A stretch of 64,000 bases of DNA, from NCBI RefSeq assembly GCF_041320275.1, contig NZ_CP162023.1:558001-622000 (forward strand), read 5' to 3'. A model generated the notes under the pieces. The model made no database searches and had not been told where the DNA came from. It saw nothing but the letters and a program-made list of their open reading frames with translations. The stretch's first letter is position 1. Every line of letters begins with the position of its first letter. Shown piece after piece: positions 54,318 to 62,922 of the stretch. The translations under genes and the position numbers were made by a program. The stretch comes from Mumia sp. Pv4-285 (GTDB lineage Bacteria > Actinomycetota > Actinomycetes > Propionibacteriales > Nocardioidaceae).

Positions 54318-55279
54318 GCGTTGGCTCCCGAGAACTCCTTGCGCCGGTTCACGATGGCGCGTGCGGCGAAGTTGACCGCGAAGGTGATGACGAAGAGCAC
54401 CAGACCGGACGCGATGAGTGCGTTCACGGTGAGCCCCGAGGCCTCGTTGAACTGGAGCGCGATGTTGGCGGGGATGGTGCTCGGGTTGGTCGAGCTGATC
54501 AGGTTGAACGTGACGACGCCCGACGCCGAGAGGACCATCGCGACTGCCATCGTCTCGCCGAGGGCGCGGCCGAGACCGAGCATCGCGCCGCCGATCATGC
54601 CCGAGCGGCCGTGCGGAAGGACGACAGTCCGGATCATCTCCCAGCGGGTCGCGCCGAGCGCGAGCGCTGCCTCCTCCAGGAGGACCGGCGTCTGGCGGAA
54701 GACCTCGCGGGCGATCGCGGTCACGATCGGCAGGATCATCACCGCGAGCACGACGGCTGCCGTGAGGATGGTGCGGCCGGTGGCGGACGCGGGACCTGCG
54801 AAGAACGGGAGGAAGCCGAGGTTCGCCTCGAGCCACTCGAACGGCCCGACGAGCTCTCCGGCGAGCACGCGCATGCCCCAGAGCCCGAAGACCACGGAGG
54901 GCACAGCAGCGAGGAGGTCGATCACGTAGCCGAGCGTGTGACCGAGTCGTCGTGGCACGTAGTAGGTGACGAAGAGCGCGACCGCGACGGCGAGAGGCAC
55001 GGCGATCACGAGGGCGAGAGCCGCGCTCCAGAGCGTGCCGAAGACGAGCGGCAGGACCCAGGACAGGAACGACTCGCCGCTCTTCACCTCGTCGGGCGAG
55101 GCGGTGATGCCGGGGATCCCTTCGGCCGTCAGGAAGATCGCGACCCCGGCGAGGATCGCGACGATGGCCAGAGCGGCGCCCTTCGACAGTCCCAGGAACA
55201 GGCGGTCACCGAGTCGGCGCTTCGCCGGGCCGTGCTCGGCAGCACCCCGCGGTGGGGACGGTGTTGAGGTGTCGGTCAC
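54314..55279 (-). CDS. pstC: Phosphate ABC transporter permease PstC
   Basis: 321 residues. Six TM helices with the PstC features FLSWVLPLVFGTLWSAALALVIAVPLAVAVALFVTYY, YVIDLLAAVPSVVFGLWGM and EEAALALGATRWEMIRTVVLPHGRSGMIGGAMLGLGRALGETMAVAM (EAA loop). GTG 55279 follows GGAGGACC at eight bases and is preferred over a longer start. Confidence 0.95.
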   Translation of the reverse strand: MTDTSTPSPPRGAAEHGPAKRRLGDRLFLGLSKGAALAIVAILAGVAIFLTAEGIPGITASPDEVKSGESFLSWVLPLVFGTLWSAALALVIAVPLAVAVALFVTYYVPRRLGHTLGYVIDLLAAVPSVVFGLWGMRVLAGELVGPFEWLEANLGFLPFFAGPASATGRTILTAAVVLAVMILPIVTAIAREVFRQTPVLLEEAALALGATRWEMIRTVVLPHGRSGMIGGAMLGLGRALGETMAVAMVLSASGVVTFNLISSTNPSTIPANIALQFNEASGLTVNALIASGLVLFVITFAVNFAARAIVNRRKEFSGANA

Positions 55280-55316
55280 TGAGTGGTCCTCCGGTGGAGA
55301 AGTCGGGCGGGGCATA

Positions 55317-55363
55317 CCTGCGGGTGGCACTCCGATCCCCCGATTCGGGGTACCACCCGCAGG
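55317..55363 (-). terminator. Hairpin between pstS and pstC
   Basis: CCTGCGGGTGG (55317-55327) pairs with CCACCCGCAGG (55353-55363), with an inner CCCC/GGGG pair. It directly follows the pstS stop at 55368. Such hairpins typically raise the amount of binding-protein mRNA relative to the permease genes. Confidence 0.7.
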
Positions 55364-55367
55364 AGCA

Positions 55368-56465
55368 TCACTTCGCCGAGATGCCCTCGGCGATGCCCGA
55401 GATGCGCTCCTCGAGAGCGCTGGTCAGCGGCGCGGAGCCGGCGCCCTCGGCGGCTGCCTGCTGGCCGTCGGAGCTGGCGACGTAGGTGAGCCAGCCCTTG
55501 ACGAGATCGGCCTTGGCCTCGTCGTCGTACTGCAGGCACGCGATCTGGTACGACACCAGGACGGCCGGGTAGACGCCGGCCTCGGTGGTCTTGTGGTCGA
55601 TGTCCATCACGATGTGCGAGTCGCCGCGGCCCTCGATCGGTGCGGAGGCCTCGAGGATCTTGGCGGCTGCCTCGGGGCTCGGCCCGACGTACTCGTCGCC
55701 GACCTTGAGCGAGGCGACTCCGAGTTCGCCGGCCTGGCTGGCGTCGGCGTAGCCGATCGTGCCCTCGCCGCCCTGGACGGCAGCGACCACGCCGGAGGTG
55801 CCCTGCGCGCCCTCGCCGCCCTTGATCGGCCAGGTCTCGACCTCGCCGGCGGTCCAGCTCTCGGGGGCGACCGCAGCCATGTAGGCGGTGAAGTTCTCGG
55901 TGGTGCCCGAGTCGTCCGAGCGGTGGACGGGCGTGATCTTCGAGGACGGCAGGTCCGCATCGGGGTTGTCGGCCTTGATGGCCTCGTCGTCCCAAGTGGT
56001 GATCGTGCCGGCGAAGATCTTGCCCAGGGTGTCGGGCGAGAGCTGCAGGCCGTCGATGCCGGGGAGGTTGTAGATGACGGCGATCGGGCTGACGTAGGTC
56101 GGGACCTCGACGACGTCGCTGCCACAGCGCTCCTCGGCCTTGGCGAGCTCGTCGTCGTCGAGGTAGGCGTCGGAGCCTGCGAAGTCGGTGCCGCCGGCGA
56201 GGAACTGCTCGCGGCCCGCGCCGGAGCCGGCGGGATCGTAGTTGACGGTCACGTCAGGGTTCGCCGTCTGGAAGCCCTGCTTCCACGAACCGACTGCGGC
56301 CTCCTGCGAGCTGGCGCCGGCGCCGTTGAGCGTGCCGCTGAGGGCGCTGGCGGTGGTGTCGTCATCCGCGCCGGCCTCGTTGCCTGCACCGCAGGCGGAC
56401 AGGCTCAGGGCCACGGTCGCGGCGAGCGCCAGGGGGGCGGCAACGCGGAGCTTGTTGCGGTTCAC
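55368..56465 (-). CDS. pstS: Phosphate-binding lipoprotein PstS
   Basis: 365 residues beginning at GTG 56465. Lipobox ALSLSAC with C25. Phosphate-binding fold: LNGAGASSQEAAVGSWKQGFQ, VNYDPAGSGAGREQFLAGGTDFAGSDAYL, PVHRSDDSGTTENFTAYM and GVVAAVQGGEGTIGYADASQA, which supply the Ser/Gly/Arg ligands. First gene of pstSCAB. The upstream 11-bp phased PHO box indicates induction in phosphate starvation. Confidence 0.95.
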   Translation of the reverse strand: MNRNKLRVAAPLALAATVALSLSACGAGNEAGADDDTTASALSGTLNGAGASSQEAAVGSWKQGFQTANPDVTVNYDPAGSGAGREQFLAGGTDFAGSDAYLDDDELAKAEERCGSDVVEVPTYVSPIAVIYNLPGIDGLQLSPDTLGKIFAGTITTWDDEAIKADNPDADLPSSKITPVHRSDDSGTTENFTAYMAAVAPESWTAGEVETWPIKGGEGAQGTSGVVAAVQGGEGTIGYADASQAGELGVASLKVGDEYVGPSPEAAAKILEASAPIEGRGDSHIVMDIDHKTTEAGVYPAVLVSYQIACLQYDDEAKADLVKGWLTYVASSDGQQAAAEGAGSAPLTSALEERISGIAEGISAK

Positions 56466-56518
56466 TGTGTTCTTCCCTCTCTGGGAAACGTCGTGTCAGA
56501 TCTGTGCTGTCGACGGCG

Positions 56519-56573
56519 ACGTTAGGCACCAGAGGTGAAGCGGCAGGCGGACGCAGGTGAACCGAAGGTGAAC
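56519..56573 (-). promoter_or_regulatory. PHO box and -10 element of pstS
   Basis: Read on the coding strand, GTTCACCTTCG (56573-56563) and GTTCACCTGCG (56562-56552) are adjacent 11-bp direct repeats, followed by a degenerate unit (56551-56541) and CTTCACCTCTG (56540-56530), all in phase. This matches the PhoP-binding PHO box of actinobacteria. TAACGT at 56524-56519 is a fitting -10 with no separate -35, typical of activation by PhoP. Confidence 0.8.
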
Positions 56574-56615
56574 GCTGCCTGACGAGTTCGGGCGGATCCG
56601 GCGCGTCTCCCGTGG

Positions 56616-57002
56616 TCAGACGGCCGAAGGAGCGGCCAGGAGCGCGCTGTGCTCGGTGCGCTCGAGGTAGTGCCGGACGGTGTCCCGGCTCTTCGTGAGG
56701 CACGCGATCTTGTCGTCGAGGGAGACCAGCTCGCCGTACAGCATCTCGGCGAACGTCTGGCTGCACGAGGGTGAACGCTGGTCGTCGGCCAGCGCCTCGA
56801 TGTCGAGCACCACCCTGACGAGCCGGGTCGGGAGCCCCGAGGCGATGAGGCTTCGGATCGTGCGGACCCGCTCGACGTCGGACTCCTCGTACGACCGGTA
56901 GCCGTTGTCCTGACGGCTCGCGGCGAGCAGGCCTTGCTCCTCGTAGTAGCGGAGCATCCGCGGTGCGACTCCGGTCCGGTCCGCCAGCTCTCCGACGCGC
57001 AT
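56616..57002 (-). CDS. MerR-family transcriptional regulator
   Basis: 128 residues. The winged-helix start MRVGELADRTGVAPRMLRYYEEQGLL and DNGYRSYEESDVERVRTIRSLIASGL is typical MerR. The C-terminal part (residues ~78-128) is a dimerisation helix (SLDDKIACLTKSRDTVRHYL) with one Cys in CSQTFAE and another in IACLTK, not a clear metal site. ATG 57002 follows GAGAGGA. Divergent from the MFS gene; the palindrome at 57030-57051 is a likely target. Confidence 0.88.
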   Translation of the reverse strand: MRVGELADRTGVAPRMLRYYEEQGLLAASRQDNGYRSYEESDVERVRTIRSLIASGLPTRLVRVVLDIEALADDQRSPSCSQTFAEMLYGELVSLDDKIACLTKSRDTVRHYLERTEHSALLAAPSAV

Positions 57003-57026
57003 CTGCACGGTCCTCTCGTCTCGGGC

Positions 57027-57057
57027 TTGACCTTCACACAGATGTAAAGGTTTACGG
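57027..57057 (+). promoter_or_regulatory. MerR-type promoter/operator for the MFS gene
   Basis: TTGACC (57027-57032) and TTACGG (57052-57057) have a 19-bp spacer, the overlong spacing typical of MerR-controlled promoters. The spacer contains a near-palindrome, ACCTT-N-ACA ... TGT-N-AAGGT, 57030-57051. The MFS ATG at 57065 lies close to the expected start of transcription. Confidence 0.55.
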
Positions 57058-57064
57058 TCCCAGC

Positions 57065-58309
57065 ATGACACGGAAGACATGGATTGCACTGGTGACGCTC
57101 GCAGGTGCGGCGTTCGCCACGGTGACGGTCGAGCTGCTCCCCGCCGGGCTGCTCGCGATGATGGCCGACGAGCTCGGGGTCTCCGAGGGTCGGATCGGCC
57201 TGCTGGTGACGGCATGGGCCCTCACGGTGGCTGCTTTGAGCCTGCCGCTCGAGCGTGCCACCCGACGCCTCCCTCGACGTACGGTGATGGTCGCGGCGGT
57301 CGTGGTGAGTGCCGCGGCCGCCGTGCTCGCGGCGGTCGCTCCGGCGTACGGCGTGCTGGTGGTGGCTCGCATCGTGGCGGCCGCCGGGCACGGCCTGCTC
57401 TGGTCGCTGCTGGTGCCGTACGCGGCCTCGCTCGTCGACGAGCGACACCTCGGCCGGGCCGTCTCCGTCGTGCTCGTGGGACCGACCGCAGCCGGCGTGG
57501 TGGGCGTGCCGCTGGGTACGGCGATGGCCGGCGTGCTGGGATGGCGCGCGGTGCTCGTCGCCGCCGGTGTGCTGCTTGCCGCCGCCGCCTGGGCGCTGGT
57601 GCGCGTGCTGCCGTCCCACAAAGGCGGTGCGGTCGACGTCGCACACGCGGCCTCCGAAGGTCGCGTGTCCGCACCCGGACGCGACGGCACGCTCGTGCCC
57701 GTGCTGGTCACTGCCGCGCTCGGCGCCCTGGTGCTCGTCGGTCACTTCCAGCTGTTCACCTTCGTCGCCCCGATCGTCATCGACGTGGCCGGATTCGACG
57801 CCGCCGCCCTCGGCGGGGTCCTGGCGCTGTTCGGTGCGACCGGCGCCCTCGGGCTGGCCGTCGCCGGCCCGCTGTCCGACCGGCTGCCCCGTACGGCGCT
57901 GCCGGCGACCGCGGTCGCCTTCGCCGGCACCGCGCTCGCGCTGACCGTGGTCGACCGTGGCGTGGCTCTGGCTCTCGTCGTCATCGGTGTCTGGGGCGTG
58001 ATGATCGGGCTGTTCCCGCCGGTGTTCCAGGCGACCATCATGCGGATCGCCTCCGAGCGCAGCCGCGGCGCCGCGGGCGCCGTCGTCGTCACGGCGCTCA
58101 ACCTCGGCATCGCGGCGGGAGCGGCATCCGGGGCGTGGCTCCTCCAACAGCTCGGCGCCGCGTGGCTGGCACCGGTCGCCGCGGTCCTGATCGGTGTCGC
58201 TGCTGCCGGCCTGACGCTCAGTGCGGCGCGTGGTGCTCGGTCGCGTGGACCTCGCCCCGCCGATGGTGCACGACCACCAGCCCGGCCGGCGCCAGCGGAT
58301 CGGCACTGA
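57065..58309 (+). CDS. MFS transporter (drug or sugar efflux type)
   Basis: 414 residues with 12 TM helices. Typical MFS pieces: FATVTVELLPAGLLAMMADELGVSEGRIGLLVTAWALTVAALSLPLERATRRLPRR (motif A region) and GPTAAGVVGVPLGTAMAGVLGWRAVLVAAGVLLA. It resembles DHA1/AraJ-like efflux pumps. ATG 57065 gives the natural start. Its 3' end overlaps the opposite-strand Nudix gene by 92 bp; the overlapping part encodes an Arg/Pro-rich tail beyond the last TM. Confidence 0.85.
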   Translation: MTRKTWIALVTLAGAAFATVTVELLPAGLLAMMADELGVSEGRIGLLVTAWALTVAALSLPLERATRRLPRRTVMVAAVVVSAAAAVLAAVAPAYGVLVVARIVAAAGHGLLWSLLVPYAASLVDERHLGRAVSVVLVGPTAAGVVGVPLGTAMAGVLGWRAVLVAAGVLLAAAAWALVRVLPSHKGGAVDVAHAASEGRVSAPGRDGTLVPVLVTAALGALVLVGHFQLFTFVAPIVIDVAGFDAAALGGVLALFGATGALGLAVAGPLSDRLPRTALPATAVAFAGTALALTVVDRGVALALVVIGVWGVMIGLFPPVFQATIMRIASERSRGAAGAVVVTALNLGIAAGAASGAWLLQQLGAAWLAPVAAVLIGVAAAGLTLSAARGARSRGPRPADGARPPARPAPADRH

Positions 58310-59135
58310 CCGATGCGGCGTCGACTCCGACCGACGCGAGCATCCGCGGGATGACCGTGCGGTGGCCGCAGACGGCGACCGGCCGCTTGAGGGCGACGTC
58401 CTCGGCCATCGCCTCGAAGAGCGGGCGGTTCTTCGCGGGGCCGCCGTCGCGCGGCTCGTCGAGGCGGTGGTCCACCGTGATGGGGCGTCCGGCGGAGTCG
58501 GCGTACGGGACGACGGTCTGGACGCACCGCAGCGCGCCGCTGGCGTGGACGTGGTGCACCCCGTACGCCGCGAGCAGCGGCCGCAGGGAGTGCGACTCGC
58601 GCTTGCCCTCGGCCGTCAGCGGCCTCGACAGTGCGTCCTTGCGCCAACGGCGGCGGGGCCGGGCGGCCGCGTGGCGGACGACGATCAGGGTCCGCGTCCG
58701 ATGGCTCCCCGCGCCCACGCGTTCGAGGAAGGTGTCGATCACGGCGCGGTCGGTGTCGTACGAGACCCGCTTGCCGGCCTTCTCCAACGGCACCCACGCG
58801 ACGGCGTCGATCTCGCGGTTCGGGACGTAGGAGTCGGCGTCACCGCTGAGGGGCCGCGCGGCCCAGTAGGCGACGTTCTTGAGGCGCCCCGCGGCGAACT
58901 CGTACTCCAGCTCGAGAAGCGGGACGCCGAGTCGCGAGAGGACGCCGGTCTCCTCCTCGACCTCGCGGACGGCAGCAGCCGGGCGGGTCTCACCTCGCTC
59001 GACGGTCCCCTTCGGCACGGTCCAGTCGTCGTGCCGGGTCCGGTGCACGAGCAGGACCTCGAGGTCGCTCTTGGCGCCGGGGTGGGCCGGACGCCAGACG
59101 AGTGCGCCGGCGGACATCCTGACGGGGATGCTCAC
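58218..59135 (-). CDS. MutT1-like Nudix hydrolase fused to a histidine phosphatase
   Basis: 305 residues starting at GTG 59135. N-terminal Nudix domain (~1-140): box [23 protein letters not shown] (GX5EX7REUXEEXGU). C-terminal domain (~145-305): histidine-phosphatase signature [12 protein letters not shown] with the RHG-like RHA and a second HRTV... region. This two-domain order matches mycobacterial MutT1, which hydrolyses oxidised nucleotides and diadenosine polyphosphates. It overlaps ppk by GTGA, linking polyphosphate and nucleotide metabolism. Confidence 0.88.
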   Translation of the reverse strand: MSIPVRMSAGALVWRPAHPGAKSDLEVLLVHRTRHDDWTVPKGTVERGETRPAAAVREVEEETGVLSRLGVPLLELEYEFAAGRLKNVAYWAARPLSGDADSYVPNREIDAVAWVPLEKAGKRVSYDTDRAVIDTFLERVGAGSHRTRTLIVVRHAAARPRRRWRKDALSRPLTAEGKRESHSLRPLLAAYGVHHVHASGALRCVQTVVPYADSAGRPITVDHRLDEPRDGGPAKNRPLFEAMAEDVALKRPVAVCGHRTVIPRMLASVGVDAASVSADPLAPAGLVVVHHRRGEVHATEHHAPH

Positions 59136-61339
59136 ACGATCCCGCCGACCGTCGCCGCCCGCTCCTTCGCCTCGGCCCGCGCCCGAGCGCGTCGAGCCCG
59201 CGTGAGTGCGATCGTCGTCTGCTGGAGGTCGATCAGGGGAGGCCCGTCGGTCGTCTGTCTCGTCCAGGTGCCGTCGGGGCCCAGGTTCCAGGCGTCGGTC
59301 GTCGGGTCCATCGCGAGATCGAGCATGGCCCCGATCTGCGCGATGTGCTCGCGGCGGTCGAGCCGGACGAGCACCTCGACGCGACGGTCGAGGTTGCGGT
59401 GCATCAGGTCCGCCGAGCCGATCCACACCTGCGGCTCACCCCCGTCCTCGAACCAGAACACCCGGCTGTGCTCGAGGTATCGGCCGAGGACGCTGCGGAC
59501 GACGATGTTGTCGCTCATCCCCGGCACCCCTGGCCGCAGCGCGCAGATCCCGCGGACCAGCATCTCCACCGGCACTCCGGCCCGCGAGGCTCGGTAGAGG
59601 GCGTCGATGACGTCCTCGTCGACTATCGAGTTGACCTTGATGCGGATGCCGGCGGCGCGTCCGGCCCGCTGGTGCTCGATCTCGCGCTCGATCTGCTCCA
59701 CGATGCCGGGGCGCAGCCCGGCCGGCGCGACCATCAGCTGCCGGTACGACTCGCGGCGGGAGTAGCCGGAGAGGTTGTTGAAGAGGTCGGTGAGGTCGTC
59801 CGCGATCTCGGTGTTGGTGGTGAGGAGCCCGTAGTCCTCGTAGAGGCGGGCCGTCTTGGGGTTGTAGTTGCCGGTGCCGATGTGCGCGTAGCGACGCAGC
59901 CCGTCGGCCTCGTCCCGGACGACGAGGCACAGCTTGCAGTGCGTCTTGAGGCCGAGCAGCCCGTAGACCACGTGGCAGCCTGCCCGCTCGAGCTTGCGCG
60001 CCCAGCGGATGTTGGCCTGCTCGTCGAACCGCGCCTTGATCTCGACCAGGACGAGGACCTGCTTGCCGGCGCGGGCGGCATCGATGAGCGAGTCGATGAT
60101 CGGCGAGTCTCCGGAGGTGCGGTAGAGAGTCTGCTTGATCGCGAGCACCTGAGGGTCGGCCGCCGCCTGCTCGACGAACCGCTGAACGCTGGTCGCGAAG
60201 GAGTCGTACGGGTGGTGCAGCAGCACGTCGTGCTCGCGCAGGGCGGAGAACATGTCGACCGGGCTCGCCGACTCCACCTCCGCGAGGCCGGGGTGGGTGG
60301 TCGGGACGAACGGCTCGTACTGGAGCTCGGGCCGGTCGAGGTCGGCGATCTGGTGAAGGCTCGCGAGATCGAGCGGAGCGGGGAGCGCGAACACCTCGTT
60401 GCGGGTGATGTCGAGCTCGGTGACCAGCAGCTCCAGGACGTGCTCGTCCATCGTGTCCTCGACCTCGAGGCGGACGGGCGGCCCGAACTTGCGTCGGAGG
60501 AGCTCCTGCTCGAGAGCCTTGAGAAGGTTCTCGGCGTCGTCCTCCTCGACCTCGAGGTCCTCGTTGCGGGTGACGCGGAAGGTGTGGTGGGCCTCGATGT
60601 CCATCCCGGGGAACAGGGCGTCCAGGTGCGCGGCGATGACCTCTTCCAGCGGGACGAACCGGTGCGGGCCGACGCTGACCCAGCGGTCGAAGATCGGCGG
60701 CACCTTGACGCGGGCGAAGTGCGCCTTGCCGGTGACGGGGTTGCGCATGACGACGGCGAGGTTGAGCGAGAGACCCGAGATGTAGGGGAACGGGTGGGCC
60801 GGGTCGACGGCGAGCGGCGTGAGCACCGGGAACACCCGCCGGCGGAAGACCTCGGTCGCGTCGGCACGCTCGCCGTCCTCGAGGTCGTCCCAGTGGAGCA
60901 GGGCGATGCCACGCTCGTCGAGCGCTCCCTTGAGGGCGTCCGTGAGCAGTGCTCCCTGGCGGCGCATCAGCTGGTGGCTGGCGAGGAGGCTCTCGGACCA
61001 GACCTCTCGTGGTTGCATCCCGCTGGCCCGCCTCGACGCGAGGCCGGTGGCGATGCGTCGCTTGAGGCCGGCGATGCGGACCATGAAGAACTCGTCGAGG
61101 TTGCCCGAGAAGATCGCCGTGAACCGGACCCGCTCGAGCAAGGGGACGCTCGGGTCCTCGGCCAGCTCGAGCACCCGCTGGTTGAACGCCAGCCACGACA
61201 GCTCACGATCGCTGAACCGGCCTTCGGGCAGGTCGGGCTCGTGATCGACGAACGGCGGATCGACGTCGAACGAGTCCGGCGAGTGGGGCTGGTCCTCTGT
61301 CACGGTGCCCCCGACGCCTGCGGGAAAGTCATCAGCCAT
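59132..61339 (-). CDS. ppk: Polyphosphate kinase (RNA degradosome-type PPK1)
   Basis: 735 residues, four-domain PPK1. N-terminal [47 protein letters not shown], and [20 protein letters not shown]-like segment; catalytic domain has the phospho-acceptor His in [22 protein letters not shown] and the second conserved His in [10 protein letters not shown], and metal/ATP residues. It polymerises inorganic polyphosphate from ATP. It belongs with pst and pit in a phosphate block. ATG 61339. Confidence 0.95.
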   Translation of the reverse strand: MADDFPAGVGGTVTEDQPHSPDSFDVDPPFVDHEPDLPEGRFSDRELSWLAFNQRVLELAEDPSVPLLERVRFTAIFSGNLDEFFMVRIAGLKRRIATGLASRRASGMQPREVWSESLLASHQLMRRQGALLTDALKGALDERGIALLHWDDLEDGERADATEVFRRRVFPVLTPLAVDPAHPFPYISGLSLNLAVVMRNPVTGKAHFARVKVPPIFDRWVSVGPHRFVPLEEVIAAHLDALFPGMDIEAHHTFRVTRNEDLEVEEDDAENLLKALEQELLRRKFGPPVRLEVEDTMDEHVLELLVTELDITRNEVFALPAPLDLASLHQIADLDRPELQYEPFVPTTHPGLAEVESASPVDMFSALREHDVLLHHPYDSFATSVQRFVEQAAADPQVLAIKQTLYRTSGDSPIIDSLIDAARAGKQVLVLVEIKARFDEQANIRWARKLERAGCHVVYGLLGLKTHCKLCLVVRDEADGLRRYAHIGTGNYNPKTARLYEDYGLLTTNTEIADDLTDLFNNLSGYSRRESYRQLMVAPAGLRPGIVEQIEREIEHQRAGRAAGIRIKVNSIVDEDVIDALYRASRAGVPVEMLVRGICALRPGVPGMSDNIVVRSVLGRYLEHSRVFWFEDGGEPQVWIGSADLMHRNLDRRVEVLVRLDRREHIAQIGAMLDLAMDPTTDAWNLGPDGTWTRQTTDGPPLIDLQQTTIALTRARRARARAEAKERAATVGGIV

Positions 61340-61384
61340 GGCCCGATCGTGCCACGGGAAAGTGACCAGCAGGTGACGCGCGGC

Positions 61385-62032
61385 TCAGGCGCTTCTGCCC
61401 ACCCACAGCCGGTGGTGTGCACCGACCGGGATCTCGGCGACGCGGACGAAGCCCGCCGACTCCAGGACGAGCACCTGCTCCGGCTCGAGCGACACGGCAG
61501 CGGCCGTCCCCTCGAGCTCCTCGAGCGCCCGGACGGTGCACGCCATGAGCAGCCTGTCGCGCTCTGCGGGCGGGAGCTGCGGATCTGCGGCGAGCCCGGT
61601 GAGCAGGACGTCGGGCTGGATCGCGTCGAGGTGCGCGCCGATCTCCGGGGTGGCGGCGTCGAGGACGCCCCGTACGTCGCTGCCCGGATCGAGCGCAGCC
61701 TGGACGGTGGCGGCGTCGAGCTCGCGAGCGACCACGGCGCTCAGTGCGTTGACCTGCGCCATCGCGGTCGTCGGCACCCACACCGACGCCGCGAGGACGA
61801 TGCCCTCGTGGTCGGCGACCCACATCTGCCCGTGCTGGAGGACGACATGGCTGAGCGCGAGCCGGGTGACCGACGCGGCGACCACCGGGTCTGCGGGTCC
61901 GTCGATCGTCCCGTCACCGTCGAGGTCGACCTGGGGAGCGGCCGCCTCGAGGAGGCGCGTGACGTGGGTGACGTCGGCGATCCCGCCTCGTCGGACGGCG
62001 TACGCGGTGTCGGGATCGAGCTGCGTGGTCAT
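61385..62032 (-). CDS. GNAT-like N-acetyltransferase or related protein
   Basis: 215 residues with a GNAT-like layout: N-terminal AYAVRRGGIADVTHVTRLLEAA, a central VLQHGQMWVADHEGIVLAASVWVP and C-terminal VLVLESAGFVRVAEIPVGAHHRLWVGR. The acetyl-CoA pyrophosphate loop is not canonical, so activity is uncertain. It stands upstream of ppk on the same strand, 45 bp away. Confidence 0.65.
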   Translation of the reverse strand: MTTQLDPDTAYAVRRGGIADVTHVTRLLEAAAPQVDLDGDGTIDGPADPVVAASVTRLALSHVVLQHGQMWVADHEGIVLAASVWVPTTAMAQVNALSAVVARELDAATVQAALDPGSDVRGVLDAATPEIGAHLDAIQPDVLLTGLAADPQLPPAERDRLLMACTVRALEELEGTAAAVSLEPEQVLVLESAGFVRVAEIPVGAHHRLWVGRSA

Positions 62033-62079
62033 GACTCAACCCTGACAACCCGGATCAAGCCGGTGGGTCGGCGGCGACG

Positions 62080-62922
62080 TCAGCCGGCGTCGTACAGGAC
62101 GTCGCGGGCGGCCTCGACGAAGCCGAGACCGTGGTACGTCGCGAGCGCGGGCGTGTTGTCACCCTCGACGTACAGATCGATGCGGGCGACCCCGGTGCCG
62201 ACGAGGTGGTGCAGGCCACGCAGGGTGAGCGCCTTGCCCAGTCCGCGGCCCTGCTCGGACGGGTCCACGCCGACGACGTAGACCTCACCGACGTCGCCAC
62301 CCTGGGCCGGTGCCGGGTCGATCTTGGTCCAGTGGAAGCCGACCACCTCGCCGTCCCGCTCAGCGACGAACAGTCCTTCGGGGTCGAACCAGGGCTGCGC
62401 CATCCGGGCGCGCAGATCGGCCTCGTCCATCGCTCCCTGCTCCGGGTGCGACGCGAACGCGCGGGCGTTCACGGCCAGCAGGCCGGCCGCGTCGGCGTCG
62501 CGCCACGTGCGGAGGACGACGCCGTCGACGGGCCGCTCGGCGGGCAACGGGCTCGCGGTGTCGCGCTCGAGCACGAGCAGGGTGCGGGACGCAGTGAGGC
62601 CGGCGGACTGTGCGAGCCCCTGGGCGGCCGGGAGGTCTCCGTGCGCCCAGAACCGTCGCTCGCCCCGGCCTCGCAGGTCCTCGAGGAGCGACCGTCCGAT
62701 GCCCCGGCGTCGGTGCGAAGGCGCGACGTAAAGCTCGACAGGCGCGTCGGCGGCCGCGAAGGCGACACCCACCACCGTGCCGTCGTCTCTTACGACCTCG
62801 TCGACCCGCGCTGCCTCTCCTGCGGAGACGGCGATGCGGCTCGCCTCGTTCAGCGGCGAGACTCCGTCGGCTTCGGCGACCTTTTCGGCGAGTGCGACAC
62901 GAGGATCGACGGGCGAGGTCAT
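62080..62922 (-). CDS. mshD: Mycothiol synthase
   Basis: 280 residues with two GNAT domains, the MshD organisation. Domain 1 shows VELYVAPSHRRRGIGRSLLEDL, domain 2 shows GEVYVVGVDPSEQGRGLGKALTLRGLHHL and the C-terminal VARIDLYVEGDNTPALATYHGLGF, which bind acetyl-CoA. It acetylates cysteinyl-glucosaminyl-inositol in the last step of mycothiol synthesis, a marker of actinobacteria. ATG 62922 overlaps the carboxyltransferase stop by ATGA. Confidence 0.95.
   Translation of the reverse strand: MTSPVDPRVALAEKVAEADGVSPLNEASRIAVSAGEAARVDEVVRDDGTVVGVAFAAADAPVELYVAPSHRRRGIGRSLLEDLRGRGERRFWAHGDLPAAQGLAQSAGLTASRTLLVLERDTASPLPAERPVDGVVLRTWRDADAAGLLAVNARAFASHPEQGAMDEADLRARMAQPWFDPEGLFVAERDGEVVGFHWTKIDPAPAQGGDVGEVYVVGVDPSEQGRGLGKALTLRGLHHLVGTGVARIDLYVEGDNTPALATYHGLGFVEAARDVLYDAG

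Noticed and set aside
59345-62281. 978-codon forward open frame antisense to ppk
   Set aside because: Opposite ppk and the GNAT and MshD genes, low-complexity composition, no ribosome binding site or motifs.
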